A stretch of 64,000 nucleotides of DNA, taken from contig CAIMFV010000002.1 in the NCBI GenBank assembly GCA_903840435.1, positions 1-64,000 of the forward strand, read 5' to 3'. The DNA comes from an uncultured Caulobacterales bacterium. Its GTDB lineage: Bacteria; Pseudomonadota; Alphaproteobacteria; Caulobacterales; Caulobacteraceae. Position numbers and translations under genes: made by a program. This document shows, piece after piece, positions 52,994-63,033 of the stretch (the stretch's first letter is position 1; each line of letters opens with the position of its first letter). The notes below the pieces were generated by a model that made no database searches, was not told where the DNA came from, and saw only the letters and a list, made by a program, of their open reading frames with translations.

Positions 52994-54310
52994 TCAACCG
53001 AGGGCAGCGCCGTTGGATCGTGCCACCTTGGCAAGAAAAAGTGCGCTCGGCTTTAGGGTTCGCTTGAAGGTTTTGCGATCCACCGAGGCCAGGCCGAATT
53101 TCGGCTTATAGCCATAGAGCCACTCGAAATTATCCATCAAGCTCCAATGGATATAGCCCCGGACATCGATGCCGTCATGAATACAGTCGCGCAGGCTTTT
53201 CAGCGCTTCAGTCGTGTACCGGATGCGTTCGGCGTCATTCTCGGTGCCAATGCCATTTTCCGTCACCAGGATCGGGCAACCGGTCTCGCGCGCGGCTTCC
53301 CGGACGCATGCGCCCAGCGCTTGCGGCCAGTATTCATAGCCCATTTGCAACACCTTCTCCGTCATGGGCAGGCGCCCATTTGGTCCGACCCGCGAGCGGG
53401 TATAGGTCTGCACGCCGATGAAATCATCACCCTTGGCGGCGTCATAGAAGGGCTTGCGCGACAGATCATAAATATGGGCGTAAAGCGCTTCGCCCCCTGG
53501 CCCGGCAGACAGCTCCGTCAGGGCCAGCGTCACGCCGACCGGAAGAGAGGCCCGTCCTGCCTTAATGGCTTGGCGGGCTTTTTTGTGGCCGGAAATCATC
53601 CCGTCCCGGATTTTCAGCGTATCGCCAAGCCCAAAGGAGGAAAATTGGTTTGTCCCACAGGCCTTGGCGGCGACAGCGGCAAATAAGCCTTCTCCCGGAA
53701 CCGGTTTGTCGCCGCGAAAAGCAAACTCCTCCACCGGACCATTGGGTTCATTGATGGTGCAAACCCCATCGAGCAAGTCACCCAAATCATGGGTCAGCCG
53801 CGCCGCATAGGCGGCAAATCGGTCCGGCGTCGACGGGTCGGTCCACCCGCCCATGGCGGAGAGCCAGCGCGGTGAGGTGAAATGGTGAAAGGTTGCCAAG
53901 GGCCTAAGGCCGCGCTTGCGGCAGGCTTCGACCAAGCGCCGATAATGGTCGATCTCGGCAATGCTATAGCGGCCGGGCTCTGGCTCAATGCGCGCCCATT
54001 CGATGGAAAAACGATAGGTGGTCAGGCCCATCCCCGCCACCATGGCCACATCATCAAGATAGCGGTGATAGCTGTCACAGGCGTCGCCTGATGGCTCGGC
54101 GAAGGGCGAGCCCTTCAAATGTTCCATCAGCCAAAAATCAGAATTGACATTATTGCCTTCGATTTGGTGGGCGGCGGTGGCGGCCCCCCATTGGAAGTCT
54201 TTCGGAAATCCCTTGGACGTCTTGAGCTTGTGAGGCGCAGCCTCTGTGGCATCGGCACTGAGCATGCCAACCCCGGCAAGACTTGCGGCAGCAAATTGAC
54301 GTCTATCCAT
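52994..54310 (-). CDS. Tat-exported GH1 beta-glucosidase-like enzyme
   Basis: The 438-residue GH1 enzyme has the two catalytic glutamates in TINEPN (acid/base) and ILVTENGIG (nucleophile), with FQWGAATAAHQIEG at the start of the barrel. It begins with a twin-arginine signal (DRRQFAAASLAGVGML) and cleavage near EAA. GH1 enzymes are usually cytoplasmic, so export by Tat is notable. A strong GGGAGG site precedes the ATG. Sugar substrate unknown. Confidence 0.88.
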   Translation of the reverse strand: MDRRQFAAASLAGVGMLSADATEAAPHKLKTSKGFPKDFQWGAATAAHQIEGNNVNSDFWLMEHLKGSPFAEPSGDACDSYHRYLDDVAMVAGMGLTTYRFSIEWARIEPEPGRYSIAEIDHYRRLVEACRKRGLRPLATFHHFTSPRWLSAMGGWTDPSTPDRFAAYAARLTHDLGDLLDGVCTINEPNGPVEEFAFRGDKPVPGEGLFAAVAAKACGTNQFSSFGLGDTLKIRDGMISGHKKARQAIKAGRASLPVGVTLALTELSAGPGGEALYAHIYDLSRKPFYDAAKGDDFIGVQTYTRSRVGPNGRLPMTEKVLQMGYEYWPQALGACVREAARETGCPILVTENGIGTENDAERIRYTTEALKSLRDCIHDGIDVRGYIHWSLMDNFEWLYGYKPKFGLASVDRKTFKRTLKPSALFLAKVARSNGAALG

Positions 54311-54412
54311 GATCTTCCTCCCAATCGGCGGTCTGCGCCGCCACGTCGCGCCCGCCCAGGGCCAGCGGTCTTGCCGCTGAGTTTGTCAGCTAATCGCTGT
54401 GCAGCGCTAGTC

Positions 54413-56539
54413 CTAAGTGTGATTATCGGTCGGTGCATGGCGCCAAACGCCATCATCGCCGAGCAAAAATCCGTGGTCCTGATAGAGGCGACGGACGGGA
54501 ATATTGCGCGCCGTCTCGACAATGCGTCCGGCCAAATTCCCGGCGAAATGGGCCAACAGTTCTCCAAGAAACTGGGCCTCGACCCCCATGCCCAGAACCC
54601 GACAACTGAGGGCAAGGGCCAAGATTTCGCCTGCTGACACCACAGCGGCGCCTACCAACCCCTGGGCGCCGAACCGATCCCAAACCTCGACCGCGAAGAC
54701 ACCGCCCTGGTCTTGCGCCGCAATGCTGCGAAGCTCGCCCGACGAAACGGTCCGGCCCGTGGTGTTGAATTGGGTGGTGCGCTCGAAAAGCTCACGGATG
54801 CGGGTGAAATCCTGCTCTGGCGTCAGCCGGGTCACCTGCACGCGAATATTCAGCGAGGCGCGATAGTCGGCTTCCGAGACGTTTTGGGTCCGGGCGGCTT
54901 GCCGCTCTAATTGCGCCTTGGTCAGTTCGGTGCGTTGCCCCGCCTCGCCCGTGACGCGCGGCGTTTGCAGGCGGGGATCGGTCAAAAGGCTACGTCGAAG
55001 CCCAAACAGGTCCTCCCCCCAAACCTCAACCTCCGGCAGGCGGGTACGCACCCGATCACGTTCGACCGGGTGGTCGTCAATGAAGAGGAAGGTATCGAGC
55101 GCAAAGCCGAGCTCCGTGGCGATCTCGTTTATATTGTCGACCTTGTCACGCCAATTGACCCGCCAAGTAACAAAGTCATCCGGGCTTAAAAGCCGCTCCC
55201 GCGGATAGTGATCAGGATAGGTCCATAGCTCCCGCACCGTCGCCTCGTCGTTTTTGCTGACGCAGGCCAGGACCAGGCCGCGTCGCTTGAGACACTTCAA
55301 GGCCTCGTGCAGGCCAAAATAGAGGCCGATATAGGAAAAGGCGCCGCTGAGATCGGGGCTCCAGTTAAACGGGCTGCCGGTCTCGGCCAAGACCCCCGGC
55401 CAGAGTGTGCCGTCGAGATCAACAATCACCGCTTTTTTGCGACCGATCCCGAGCACAGAAAGCAACGCGTCGGCATGGGCCTTGGCGGCAACCCGTTCGC
55501 GCCGATAGGGGTCGGCCTGAACCCAATCGATCAAGGGCGCCGGATCGGGAAACAGGTTGTGGACGGCGGCCTTTTCGCTTTCGGGGCGCTGTAACATCCA
55601 GCCTGGAGAGCCAAAATGGGTAAAGCCGACCTGAGCGTCATCGAGCAATCGTTCCGTGCCTGCGGCGGCAAAGGCTGCCTCGAGATCAACCAGGACCACA
55701 TCGTCGAAGGTCTCGACCATCTGCGACAGGGTGAGGTTGGCCATACGGAAGCGATTGCGATGGCCGCTAACGCCGCGTTCCGCCAAACCCAAAGGCTGAA
55801 CAGTCGGCAGGGGCAAATTGTCGATGAGAACGGGTGCCTTCGAATATTGATGCAGGCCCGCGATCAGCCTTTGCGCCTCTTGGATATAGGCGGCGTAGTC
55901 GGGATTTTCCGGGTCGGTCTGGGCGCTGGCCAGACCAATTTGATGCCGCGCCCGAAGCGCGCCGACAAAAATCACCTCGTGCGGGTGGTCGCCGGCAAAC
56001 CGTACATCGTCGGGAAAGGTGGCGGCAATGCGCAGGTCAACGCCTTGATCGCGGGCGGCCTGACGCAGAAAATCGGCCTCCATCTGCAAATCGCAATCGC
56101 CAAAGAGGATGGCCTCAACCCGTCTTAAGTCCGCGTCCCCCCGCTCAAGACCCAAGGCACTGCTAACCGCCCAGTAGGACTCGCCCCCCTGTTGGCGCTG
56201 GCGCTGGTAACGCTCCAACAGCGCTGCGGGATCACGTCCGAAGGTGGGGCTAAAGGTTGCGGCTTGGGCGGCGCGCTCGGCCTCAGGGTCAAGCTCGGTG
56301 AGGAACCCGCGCTCTTGCAGATCGCGAAGGGCGCCGGTCAATTGATCGGGCGTATAGGGAAATCGCGCCACGAGAGCCGGAAGGTCGTCGGGAAGGCAAA
56401 GGCCGTCCGCCAAGGCGAGCACCAGGGACGCTGCCTCCTCCGTCACCACAAGCTTGGCGCCGCTGAGACCATGCACCAACAGCACCCGGCCCTCCCCGAC
56501 AGACAGGTGGTGCAAAAAGGCCGATGGGCGAAAGCGCAT
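54413..56539 (-). CDS. FkbH-type HAD protein with PqqD-like N-terminal domain
   Basis: The 708-residue protein starts with a winged-helix-like domain (about 1-90) that resembles PqqD/RRE peptide-binding domains: a paired beta region followed by EEAASLVLALADGL and ALRDLQERGFL. A middle domain (about 140-340) resembles the SGNH-like part of FkbH proteins. The HAD-IIIC phosphatase-like domain has VDLDGTLWPGVLAE (Asp375 and 377), VSKNDEATV and FIDDHPVER, and a GNAT-like C-terminal part follows. FkbH enzymes make glyceryl-ACP in polyketide pathways, but no carrier protein is visible here. A GTG at 56542 is an alternative start. It is the third gene of the cluster. Confidence 0.85.
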   Translation of the reverse strand: MRFRPSAFLHHLSVGEGRVLLVHGLSGAKLVVTEEAASLVLALADGLCLPDDLPALVARFPYTPDQLTGALRDLQERGFLTELDPEAERAAQAATFSPTFGRDPAALLERYQRQRQQGGESYWAVSSALGLERGDADLRRVEAILFGDCDLQMEADFLRQAARDQGVDLRIAATFPDDVRFAGDHPHEVIFVGALRARHQIGLASAQTDPENPDYAAYIQEAQRLIAGLHQYSKAPVLIDNLPLPTVQPLGLAERGVSGHRNRFRMANLTLSQMVETFDDVVLVDLEAAFAAAGTERLLDDAQVGFTHFGSPGWMLQRPESEKAAVHNLFPDPAPLIDWVQADPYRRERVAAKAHADALLSVLGIGRKKAVIVDLDGTLWPGVLAETGSPFNWSPDLSGAFSYIGLYFGLHEALKCLKRRGLVLACVSKNDEATVRELWTYPDHYPRERLLSPDDFVTWRVNWRDKVDNINEIATELGFALDTFLFIDDHPVERDRVRTRLPEVEVWGEDLFGLRRSLLTDPRLQTPRVTGEAGQRTELTKAQLERQAARTQNVSEADYRASLNIRVQVTRLTPEQDFTRIRELFERTTQFNTTGRTVSSGELRSIAAQDQGGVFAVEVWDRFGAQGLVGAAVVSAGEILALALSCRVLGMGVEAQFLGELLAHFAGNLAGRIVETARNIPVRRLYQDHGFLLGDDGVWRHAPTDNHT

Positions 56540-56569
56540 CACGGCGATCCGATCATTGCAAGACCCGAT

Positions 56570-57658
56570 CTATGCCAAGGGCCCGACATGGGTAAGGTTA
56601 GTCAGGCGCACGACTTCGCCCACCTCGTCGAACAGGAAGGGCACGAGCACAAATCGTTCCCCGCGAGTCACTGGCATGACTTCGTGCAGCAGGTTGCAAC
56701 TGAACACCACCGCGCCGCCCACGGGTGGCACATATTCCCTCAGCCCAAATTCCGGAAACCGCACCGCGCCGCCCTCAAAGGGCTCGGGGCTGAGATTGAT
56801 CGAAACGGCGAACTTGCGGTGCTCGGCGCCGGGTAAGACATCATCGCGATGGGCCAGAAAGAAGCCGTTGTCATCTGAGCTGTAACGGCAGATCAGATAG
56901 CGCTCGATGCGGGTTGGCTGCCAATTGAACGCCCGCCTAATCAGGGGAAAGAGACGCTTTTCAATCCGATCCTTGACCCCCTCGACCAGGGCTTCGTCGA
57001 CAATGGTCACGTCCTGGCGCCGCTTCAATGTCGAATTAATCACCGTCAAGGTCCGCCCGCCGACACTGGCCGCAAACCCGGATTCAGAAATTTCACCGTG
57101 ATTGAAGTAGTCGACGAGCTGGGTACAAAATTCGGGCTCGAAAATATTGGGAAGGACCAGCACGGGGGCGAAGGGATCAGCCTGGCGCCCCTCCTCGGCC
57201 CGCAATTCGGCCTCCAAACGCTTCAAAACCTTGGGCGTTTCTATAATGTCTTCCGCCATCAGAATGCGAAAGCTTCGATCAATCAAAAAGATGGCAGGCT
57301 GAAGATTGACCTCGTCGATCAATCCATAGAGGGCGAAGGCCTTGCGCTCCAAGTCCCAAAGATAGCGGATGCCGACCGGCTCATTGTGCAGGTTGCGGGC
57401 ATTGCGATCGTCGGGATCGACGGTGACGCCGAAAAACACCGCATTGGCGTCGTCGAATAGATGCGCCTTGGCGATCACCGCATCATGGGCTTTTTGACAC
57501 ATCTCGACCCGCAGTGTGCCAAACATCATCAGCACCATGAACCGCCCGGCGGCGACGTCGAGGGTATAGTTGGGCACGCCGTCGGTGAGGCTGGTAAAAC
57601 TGCGCGCAGGCTCGCCAAAATCGGGCGGCGTCAGACGTGCGACAGCCAAGTCAGCCAT
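56570..57658 (-). CDS. Peroxiredoxin-like / 2OG-Fe(II) dioxygenase fusion
   Basis: The start at 57658 has GGAGG upstream and overlaps the previous gene's stop by 8 bases. The 362-residue protein has an N-terminal thioredoxin/peroxiredoxin-like domain (about 15-150). Its only nearby Cys (54, in EMCQKAH) does not sit in a standard TxxC site. The C-terminal domain is a prolyl-4-hydroxylase-type dioxygenase, with His270 and Asp272 (FLAHRDDV), His325 (NLLHEVMP) and Arg335 for 2-oxoglutarate. It should hydroxylate a substrate with O2. The target is unknown, but the neighbours suggest a modified peptide or small molecule. Confidence 0.85.
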   Translation of the reverse strand: MADLAVARLTPPDFGEPARSFTSLTDGVPNYTLDVAAGRFMVLMMFGTLRVEMCQKAHDAVIAKAHLFDDANAVFFGVTVDPDDRNARNLHNEPVGIRYLWDLERKAFALYGLIDEVNLQPAIFLIDRSFRILMAEDIIETPKVLKRLEAELRAEEGRQADPFAPVLVLPNIFEPEFCTQLVDYFNHGEISESGFAASVGGRTLTVINSTLKRRQDVTIVDEALVEGVKDRIEKRLFPLIRRAFNWQPTRIERYLICRYSSDDNGFFLAHRDDVLPGAEHRKFAVSINLSPEPFEGGAVRFPEFGLREYVPPVGGAVVFSCNLLHEVMPVTRGERFVLVPFLFDEVGEVVRLTNLTHVGPLA

Positions 57659-59696
57659 GAGCCCTGCCTCCTTGCAAATCCTGTCTATGGGCTGATTCCG
57701 CCTCCGGTGAAGCGCGCCTGCGGGGACGGGCCTTGGCGCGCGCCATGGCCTGGAAGGCGGAGCAAATCGCCGCGACGGTGGGGTTCTTATGGGCGAAGGG
57801 ACCATCCTCGTCCTCGGCATGGACAAGCATGGTGGCGTTGGCCTCGAAGATCAGTGCATCGCCGTTGGGAAGCAGCGCAAAGTCAACGCCGGCAAAATCC
57901 AGATCCAATCGGCGCCCAACCTCTGAGAGCGCGCCATAGGCCGCGTCGCCTAAGACCGCCTGCGGGTCAGCAAGAAAGCGGCGTTCCTCGTCAAGCCGCC
58001 CGTCATCCGCCTGCATCCGCGCGGTTTCATAATGGATCAGCCAGCTGGTCGAGATGGCAAGGTGATAGGCGAAGGGGCGGCGGTCGACAAAAATCATCCG
58101 ATATTTACGGCACCAGCCGTCGGCAGATCGAAAATCATAAAACTGGGTGAGGTAGAGGTCCTGGCCCGGCTGGCTGACAAAAGCGGCAAGTTCGGCTTCT
58201 GTCTGCACCAGCTTCAAACCCTGTCCGCCATGCCCTCCCACCGGTCGGATCAGCAAGGGTGGCGCGAGGCCGAACTGTTTGGCAAGGGCTGCGACCCCAA
58301 GCTTGGCAACGGCGCCTGCCGTCAACCGCACCGCTTTTGGCGTGACCAGATGATTGATACCCGCAAAGAGAATGGAGGCGTCGGAACGATGGGTCTTCAT
58401 CACCCGATCTGGCGCATTAAGGATCGGTCCCGGATAGGCCGCAAGAAAGGCCTGGGTCGGGCCTAGGGCACGCCCGGCCATATCGGCATCGCCGACAGCA
58501 TTAAACACCACATCAAAAGGCGGCAGCCGGTCGGCGTCGCCGGGCTCGGCATATTCGATAAACCAGTTGATTTTTGAATAGCGGGCTCTGGGCAAAAGGT
58601 CGCGGTGCGGAACGCTGCCGGGGCCGCCTGTGAGCAGGAGCAGCACCGTCAGTTCCGGCGCACGCGCTGGCTCAACCACCACGCGCGTCCGACGATATAG
58701 CTCTTCGCGCAAGGCCCGCGCCGCCTCGCCATCGCCCTTGCCCTCGATCACAGCCGCCAGATTTTGGGTCGCCGTCATCTGGTCCGGATCAAGCGCTAGA
58801 GCGGCGCGGGCGGCGGCTTCGGCGGCATCGGCGTCTTCCATTAACACATAGACTGAGCTCAACAGCGTATGGGCCTCGGCGAGGCTAGGGTCGATGGCAA
58901 TGGCGCGGCGCAGACAGTCAACTGCACGCTCACGATCTTTGAGCTCGGAATAGGCTTTCGCCAGGGCCATCAGCGCTGTGGTCGAGCCGTCAGAGTGTGT
59001 GAGCACACGTTCCAGGGTCCCCGCCCCTTCCGCGAACCGACCCGAGCGAACCTCAGCCAGCCCGCGCGGCAACAGGAGCGCCACATCCTCGTCCTCAAGG
59101 CAGACGTCGAGCGCCGCCAAGGGATCGCCAACTGCCAAAAGTGCAAACGCCAAGCCCGCACGACCCGGAACCGAATCCGGCTCGAAGACCAGGGCTTGCC
59201 GATAGGCGGCGACGGCCTCGGCCTCCCGACCGCGTCCTTGCATGCGCGCAGCACCCAACAGCCGCCACGCCTCGGCCAATTCTGGCGCAACCGTCGTCGC
59301 GTGCAGGGCGACAGGCTCGGCGCTTGCGCCGTCACCTTGGCCAATCAACAGCCTTGCAAACTCGCACAAGGCCTCAGGATCGTCCGGATGGGCGCTGAGC
59401 GCCGCCTCGAGGTGCAACCGCGCCTCCACGCTCGCGCCTTTTAGGAGGAGCAGTCGCGCCAAACTCACCCGCGCCGCTGGATTGCGCGGCCGCAGCGCCA
59501 CCAGCGCCCGCAGCCGCGACCCAGCCTCGGCATGGCGCTCTGTTTCCATCAAGATCAGGCTTAACAGATAAAGCGGCGTCGGCGCGGTGGGGTGGGTCTC
59601 CAGAATGGCGCGATAGGCCTCTTCTGCTGCATCGGTCTGGCCGGACTGGTGCAGGTCGAGCGCCGCCGCGATCAGGTCTTCGGGTTCTTCGTCCAC
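57651..59696 (-). CDS. TPR protein with C-terminal ATP-grasp domain
   Basis: The 681-residue protein begins at a GTG with AGGA 7 bases upstream. Residues 1-330 are TPR repeats (such as AAEEAYRAILETHPTAP and AIDPSLAEAHTLLSSVY). The C-terminal part (about 345-650) has ATP-grasp features: IRPVGGHGGQGLKLV as the nucleotide loop, KYRMIFVDRRPFAYH, and the metal-binding Asp605, Glu618 and Asn620 (GVDFALLPNGDALIFEAN). Such enzymes join a carboxylate to an amine or thiol. It is the first gene of the cluster, and TPRs could dock the substrate or partners. Function not known. Confidence 0.82.
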   Translation of the reverse strand: MDEEPEDLIAAALDLHQSGQTDAAEEAYRAILETHPTAPTPLYLLSLILMETERHAEAGSRLRALVALRPRNPAARVSLARLLLLKGASVEARLHLEAALSAHPDDPEALCEFARLLIGQGDGASAEPVALHATTVAPELAEAWRLLGAARMQGRGREAEAVAAYRQALVFEPDSVPGRAGLAFALLAVGDPLAALDVCLEDEDVALLLPRGLAEVRSGRFAEGAGTLERVLTHSDGSTTALMALAKAYSELKDRERAVDCLRRAIAIDPSLAEAHTLLSSVYVLMEDADAAEAAARAALALDPDQMTATQNLAAVIEGKGDGEAARALREELYRRTRVVVEPARAPELTVLLLLTGGPGSVPHRDLLPRARYSKINWFIEYAEPGDADRLPPFDVVFNAVGDADMAGRALGPTQAFLAAYPGPILNAPDRVMKTHRSDASILFAGINHLVTPKAVRLTAGAVAKLGVAALAKQFGLAPPLLIRPVGGHGGQGLKLVQTEAELAAFVSQPGQDLYLTQFYDFRSADGWCRKYRMIFVDRRPFAYHLAISTSWLIHYETARMQADDGRLDEERRFLADPQAVLGDAAYGALSEVGRRLDLDFAGVDFALLPNGDALIFEANATMLVHAEDEDGPFAHKNPTVAAICSAFQAMARAKARPRRRASPEAESAHRQDLQGGRAHG

Positions 59697-59780
59697 GACC
59701 CATTCCTATTTCAGCCCTTCATAGTGCAAGGATTCGCTGAAATGCCGAACTGTCAGCCGAAAGCGCGAGATGGACGACGT

Positions 59781-60905
59781 CTAGCGCGAAGGGTCTGCGC
59801 CACCGCCTGGATAGACGACCCTGCCGCCGGTCATGGCGGCGGGCGCGCCGGTCGTGCCGGGAAACGAGATGGGCAAACCCTTCAAGGTGCGGGCGGCGAG
59901 ATAGGCAAAGGCTTCGGCCTCTAAAGCATCGCCGCGCCAGCCAGCCCGCTCGGCGGTGAGAATGGGCCTGCGGGTTTCAAGCCCCAGCGCGGAGAGCAGA
60001 GCCCCGTTCTTGCGCCCTCCCCCGCTGACCACAATGGCCGAGCAGCCTACGCCGGTCAGCGCCATGGCCACGGTTTTGGCGGTAAAGCGGGTTAGGGTCG
60101 CGGCCCCATCTTCTGGCGACAGACCCTGGACGGGCAAGAGATCAAAATCATAGCGATCGAGCGACTTTGGGCCTTGCAGGCGGAAATGGGGATGGTCGAG
60201 TAAGGCTGCCAAGGCGGTTGCATTGACGCGTCCGCGCCGCGCCAAGGCGCCATCCACATCAAACCGACCAAGGCCGCACGCCTCAACCCAGCTGTCGATC
60301 AAGCCATTGCCAGGGCCTGTATCGAAAGCCCTGACCCGGCCCTCGCCGTCTTCAAGTGTGATGTTGGCGACGCCGCCAATGTTCAAGACTGCCAAGGGTC
60401 GCGCCATGCCCGAGGCGCGCGCCCGCGCGAGGTGATAGATGGGCGCTAGCGGCGCGCCATGACCGCCCGCCGCCACGTCGGCGCTGCGAAAATCAAACGC
60501 CACGGGACGCCCGCTTACCTCAGCGATCCTTTGGGCGTCGCCAAGCTGCACCGTCCGCCCTTGGCGCTGTGGCGTTGGCGGCTCGTGGACGACGGTTTGG
60601 CCGTGAAAGCCGATCAGGTCGATGTCTTGCCAGCCGAGCCCGTGGCGGGCCAAAAAATCCTGCGCCGCAGCAAGGTGGGCGTCTGCGACGGCGGCGCTTG
60701 CGATGGCAAAGCTGTTTGGCTCTGGCGCCCCACGCGGCCAGTTTCGACCGGCTGCAATCGCGTCGCGGACAAGGTCGCGGACAGCGTCCGGCAATGCCAT
60801 TTCGCCCGCCGGTCCAAAGCCAGTCAGGTGTTCGCCATCTGTGTCGAGCAACGCCATGTCGATGGCGTCGAGCGAGGTTCCGCTCATGAATCCAAGCACA
60901 CGCAT
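59781..60905 (-). CDS. anmK: Anhydro-N-acetylmuramic acid kinase
   Basis: The 374-residue enzyme phosphorylates anhydroMurNAc during recycling of cell-wall sugars. [14 protein letters not shown] at the N-terminus, [30 protein letters not shown] and [11 protein letters not shown] are all diagnostic. It is divergent from tyrS across about 100 bases, an arrangement often seen in related bacteria. Confidence 0.94.
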   Translation of the reverse strand: MRVLGFMSGTSLDAIDMALLDTDGEHLTGFGPAGEMALPDAVRDLVRDAIAAGRNWPRGAPEPNSFAIASAAVADAHLAAAQDFLARHGLGWQDIDLIGFHGQTVVHEPPTPQRQGRTVQLGDAQRIAEVSGRPVAFDFRSADVAAGGHGAPLAPIYHLARARASGMARPLAVLNIGGVANITLEDGEGRVRAFDTGPGNGLIDSWVEACGLGRFDVDGALARRGRVNATALAALLDHPHFRLQGPKSLDRYDFDLLPVQGLSPEDGAATLTRFTAKTVAMALTGVGCSAIVVSGGGRKNGALLSALGLETRRPILTAERAGWRGDALEAEAFAYLAARTLKGLPISFPGTTGAPAAMTGGRVVYPGGGADPSR

Positions 60906-61004
60906 CAGCCTCTATCGCCCAGATCGCCGCGTCGGCCAAGTTTCCGTTTCTTGTCCGCCCGTGGTACAGCGCGGTCCCGCAATGTCCGACCTATAAGAAC
61001 AGCC

Positions 61005-62243
61005 ATGACCGTCCTCAAATCCGACCTGATCCGCACCCTTTCCGAACGCGGATTTATTCACCAAGCCACTGATCTTACCGCCCTAGACGCGGCGGCGGCC
61101 AAGGGACCCATCACCGGCTATATCGGGTTCGACGCGACGGCTTCCAGCCTCCATGTCGGCAGCCTGGTCCAGATCATGCTGCTGCGCTGGATGCAGACCT
61201 TTGGCCACCGCCCGATTGTCTTGATGGGGGGCGGCACGACCAAGGTTGGCGATCCGTCGGGCAAGGATACCCAAAGGTCGATGCTCAGCGACGCCGACAT
61301 CGCCGCCAATATAGCCGGGATCAAAAAGGCCTTTACCCCCTTCCTCAATTTTGGCGACACCGGCGCGGTGATGCTGAACAATGCCGCGTGGTTGGACGCC
61401 CTTGGCTATGTGGCCTTTTTGCGCGACTTCGGCGTTCACTTCACCATCAACCGCATGCTGACCTTTGATTCCGTCCGGCTGCGGCTCGACCGCGAACAAC
61501 CCCTGACCTTCCTTGAATTCAACTACATGCTGATGCAGGCCGTCGACTTTTTGGAGCTGAAGCGCCGTGAAGGCTGTCGCCTGCAATTGGGGGGCTCAGA
61601 TCAGTGGGGAAACATCATCAATGGCGTCGAGTTGTGCCGCCGGGTCGATGGCGCGGAAGTGTTTGGCCTCACCTCCCCCCTGATCACCACAGCCTCAGGC
61701 GCCAAGATGGGCAAGACCGCTCAAGGCGCGGTTTGGCTGAACGCCGAGCTCCTTTCGCCCTATGACTACTGGCAGTTTTGGCGCAACACCGAAGACGCCG
61801 ATGTCGGCAAGTTCCTGAAAATGTTCACCGAACTGCCCCTGGACGAAATTGCGCGCCTAGAGGCCTTGCAAGGGGCCGAGATCAACGACGCCAAAAAGGT
61901 ACTGGCCAATGCCGCAACAGCTCTGCTGCACGGACAAGACGCCGCTCAATCCGCAGCGGCCACAGCCAAGACGGCGTTTGAGGAAGGGGCGTTGGCCCAC
62001 GACCTGCCGCGTGTCGCTCTGCCTTTATCTGCGGCAGTGCTCGAGGCTTTGATTGAGGCTGGGTTTTGCGCCTCCAAGGGTGAAGCGCGGCGTTTGGCCA
62101 AGGGGGGTGGCGTCCGCATTGATGACCAGCCCGTAATGGATGTGGACCAACCTTTAAGCGGCTTTGCGCGCGACGGGGCCCTCATCAAGCTCTCGGCTGG
62201 AAAGAAGAAGATCGTTCAGGTTGAGACGCTTCCATCCGCCTGA
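61005..62243 (+). CDS. tyrS: Tyrosyl-tRNA synthetase
   Basis: The start at 61005 gives 412 residues ([17 protein letters not shown]). The class I synthetase has [15 protein letters not shown] (HIGH-type), [11 protein letters not shown] (tyrosine binding), KMGKT as the KMSKS loop and a C-terminal S4 RNA-binding domain ([17 protein letters not shown]). A longer in-frame extension upstream overlaps anmK and is not needed. Confidence 0.95.
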   Translation: MTVLKSDLIRTLSERGFIHQATDLTALDAAAAKGPITGYIGFDATASSLHVGSLVQIMLLRWMQTFGHRPIVLMGGGTTKVGDPSGKDTQRSMLSDADIAANIAGIKKAFTPFLNFGDTGAVMLNNAAWLDALGYVAFLRDFGVHFTINRMLTFDSVRLRLDREQPLTFLEFNYMLMQAVDFLELKRREGCRLQLGGSDQWGNIINGVELCRRVDGAEVFGLTSPLITTASGAKMGKTAQGAVWLNAELLSPYDYWQFWRNTEDADVGKFLKMFTELPLDEIARLEALQGAEINDAKKVLANAATALLHGQDAAQSAAATAKTAFEEGALAHDLPRVALPLSAAVLEALIEAGFCASKGEARRLAKGGGVRIDDQPVMDVDQPLSGFARDGALIKLSAGKKKIVQVETLPSA

Positions 62244-62287
62244 TTTGACCCTATATCGAGCCTGCACAGCACTTCCGGAGACCGATC

Positions 62288-62764
<477 letters not shown>

Positions 62765-63033
62765 TATTTACACGCAAAGTGTCTATACTTTGCCATTCGC
62801 GTCGCACGGATAAGGAAATTACATTTGCCTAAAAAATACTAACGCATCCGAGCTATGTATTCATGACAGATTTAACATGGCTTTCCCGGCTCAACGGCTG
62901 ATTTATTTGCATAAAGGTTGCAAAAACCCGATTTTCGGTGAATTTGAGCACCTGTTTTAAGGTGAACTGCAAATTTACCTTGCATTTTGACTCATTTTTT
63001 GGTCGATCAAAAAAAAATGATCGGTGGGCCTGG
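62765..63033. promoter_or_regulatory. AT-rich intergenic region ahead of the M23 peptidase gene
   Basis: This 269-base gap is AT-rich. After bcp there is a 7-bp hairpin (GCAAAGT / ACTTTGC, 62774-62793) that may end the tyrS-bcp transcript. Just before the next gene, CGATCA-A8-TGATCG at 63004-63023 forms a hairpin that ends 10 bases from the ATG. CACCT/AGGTG near 62950 could form another. No gene is evident. Confidence 0.45.
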
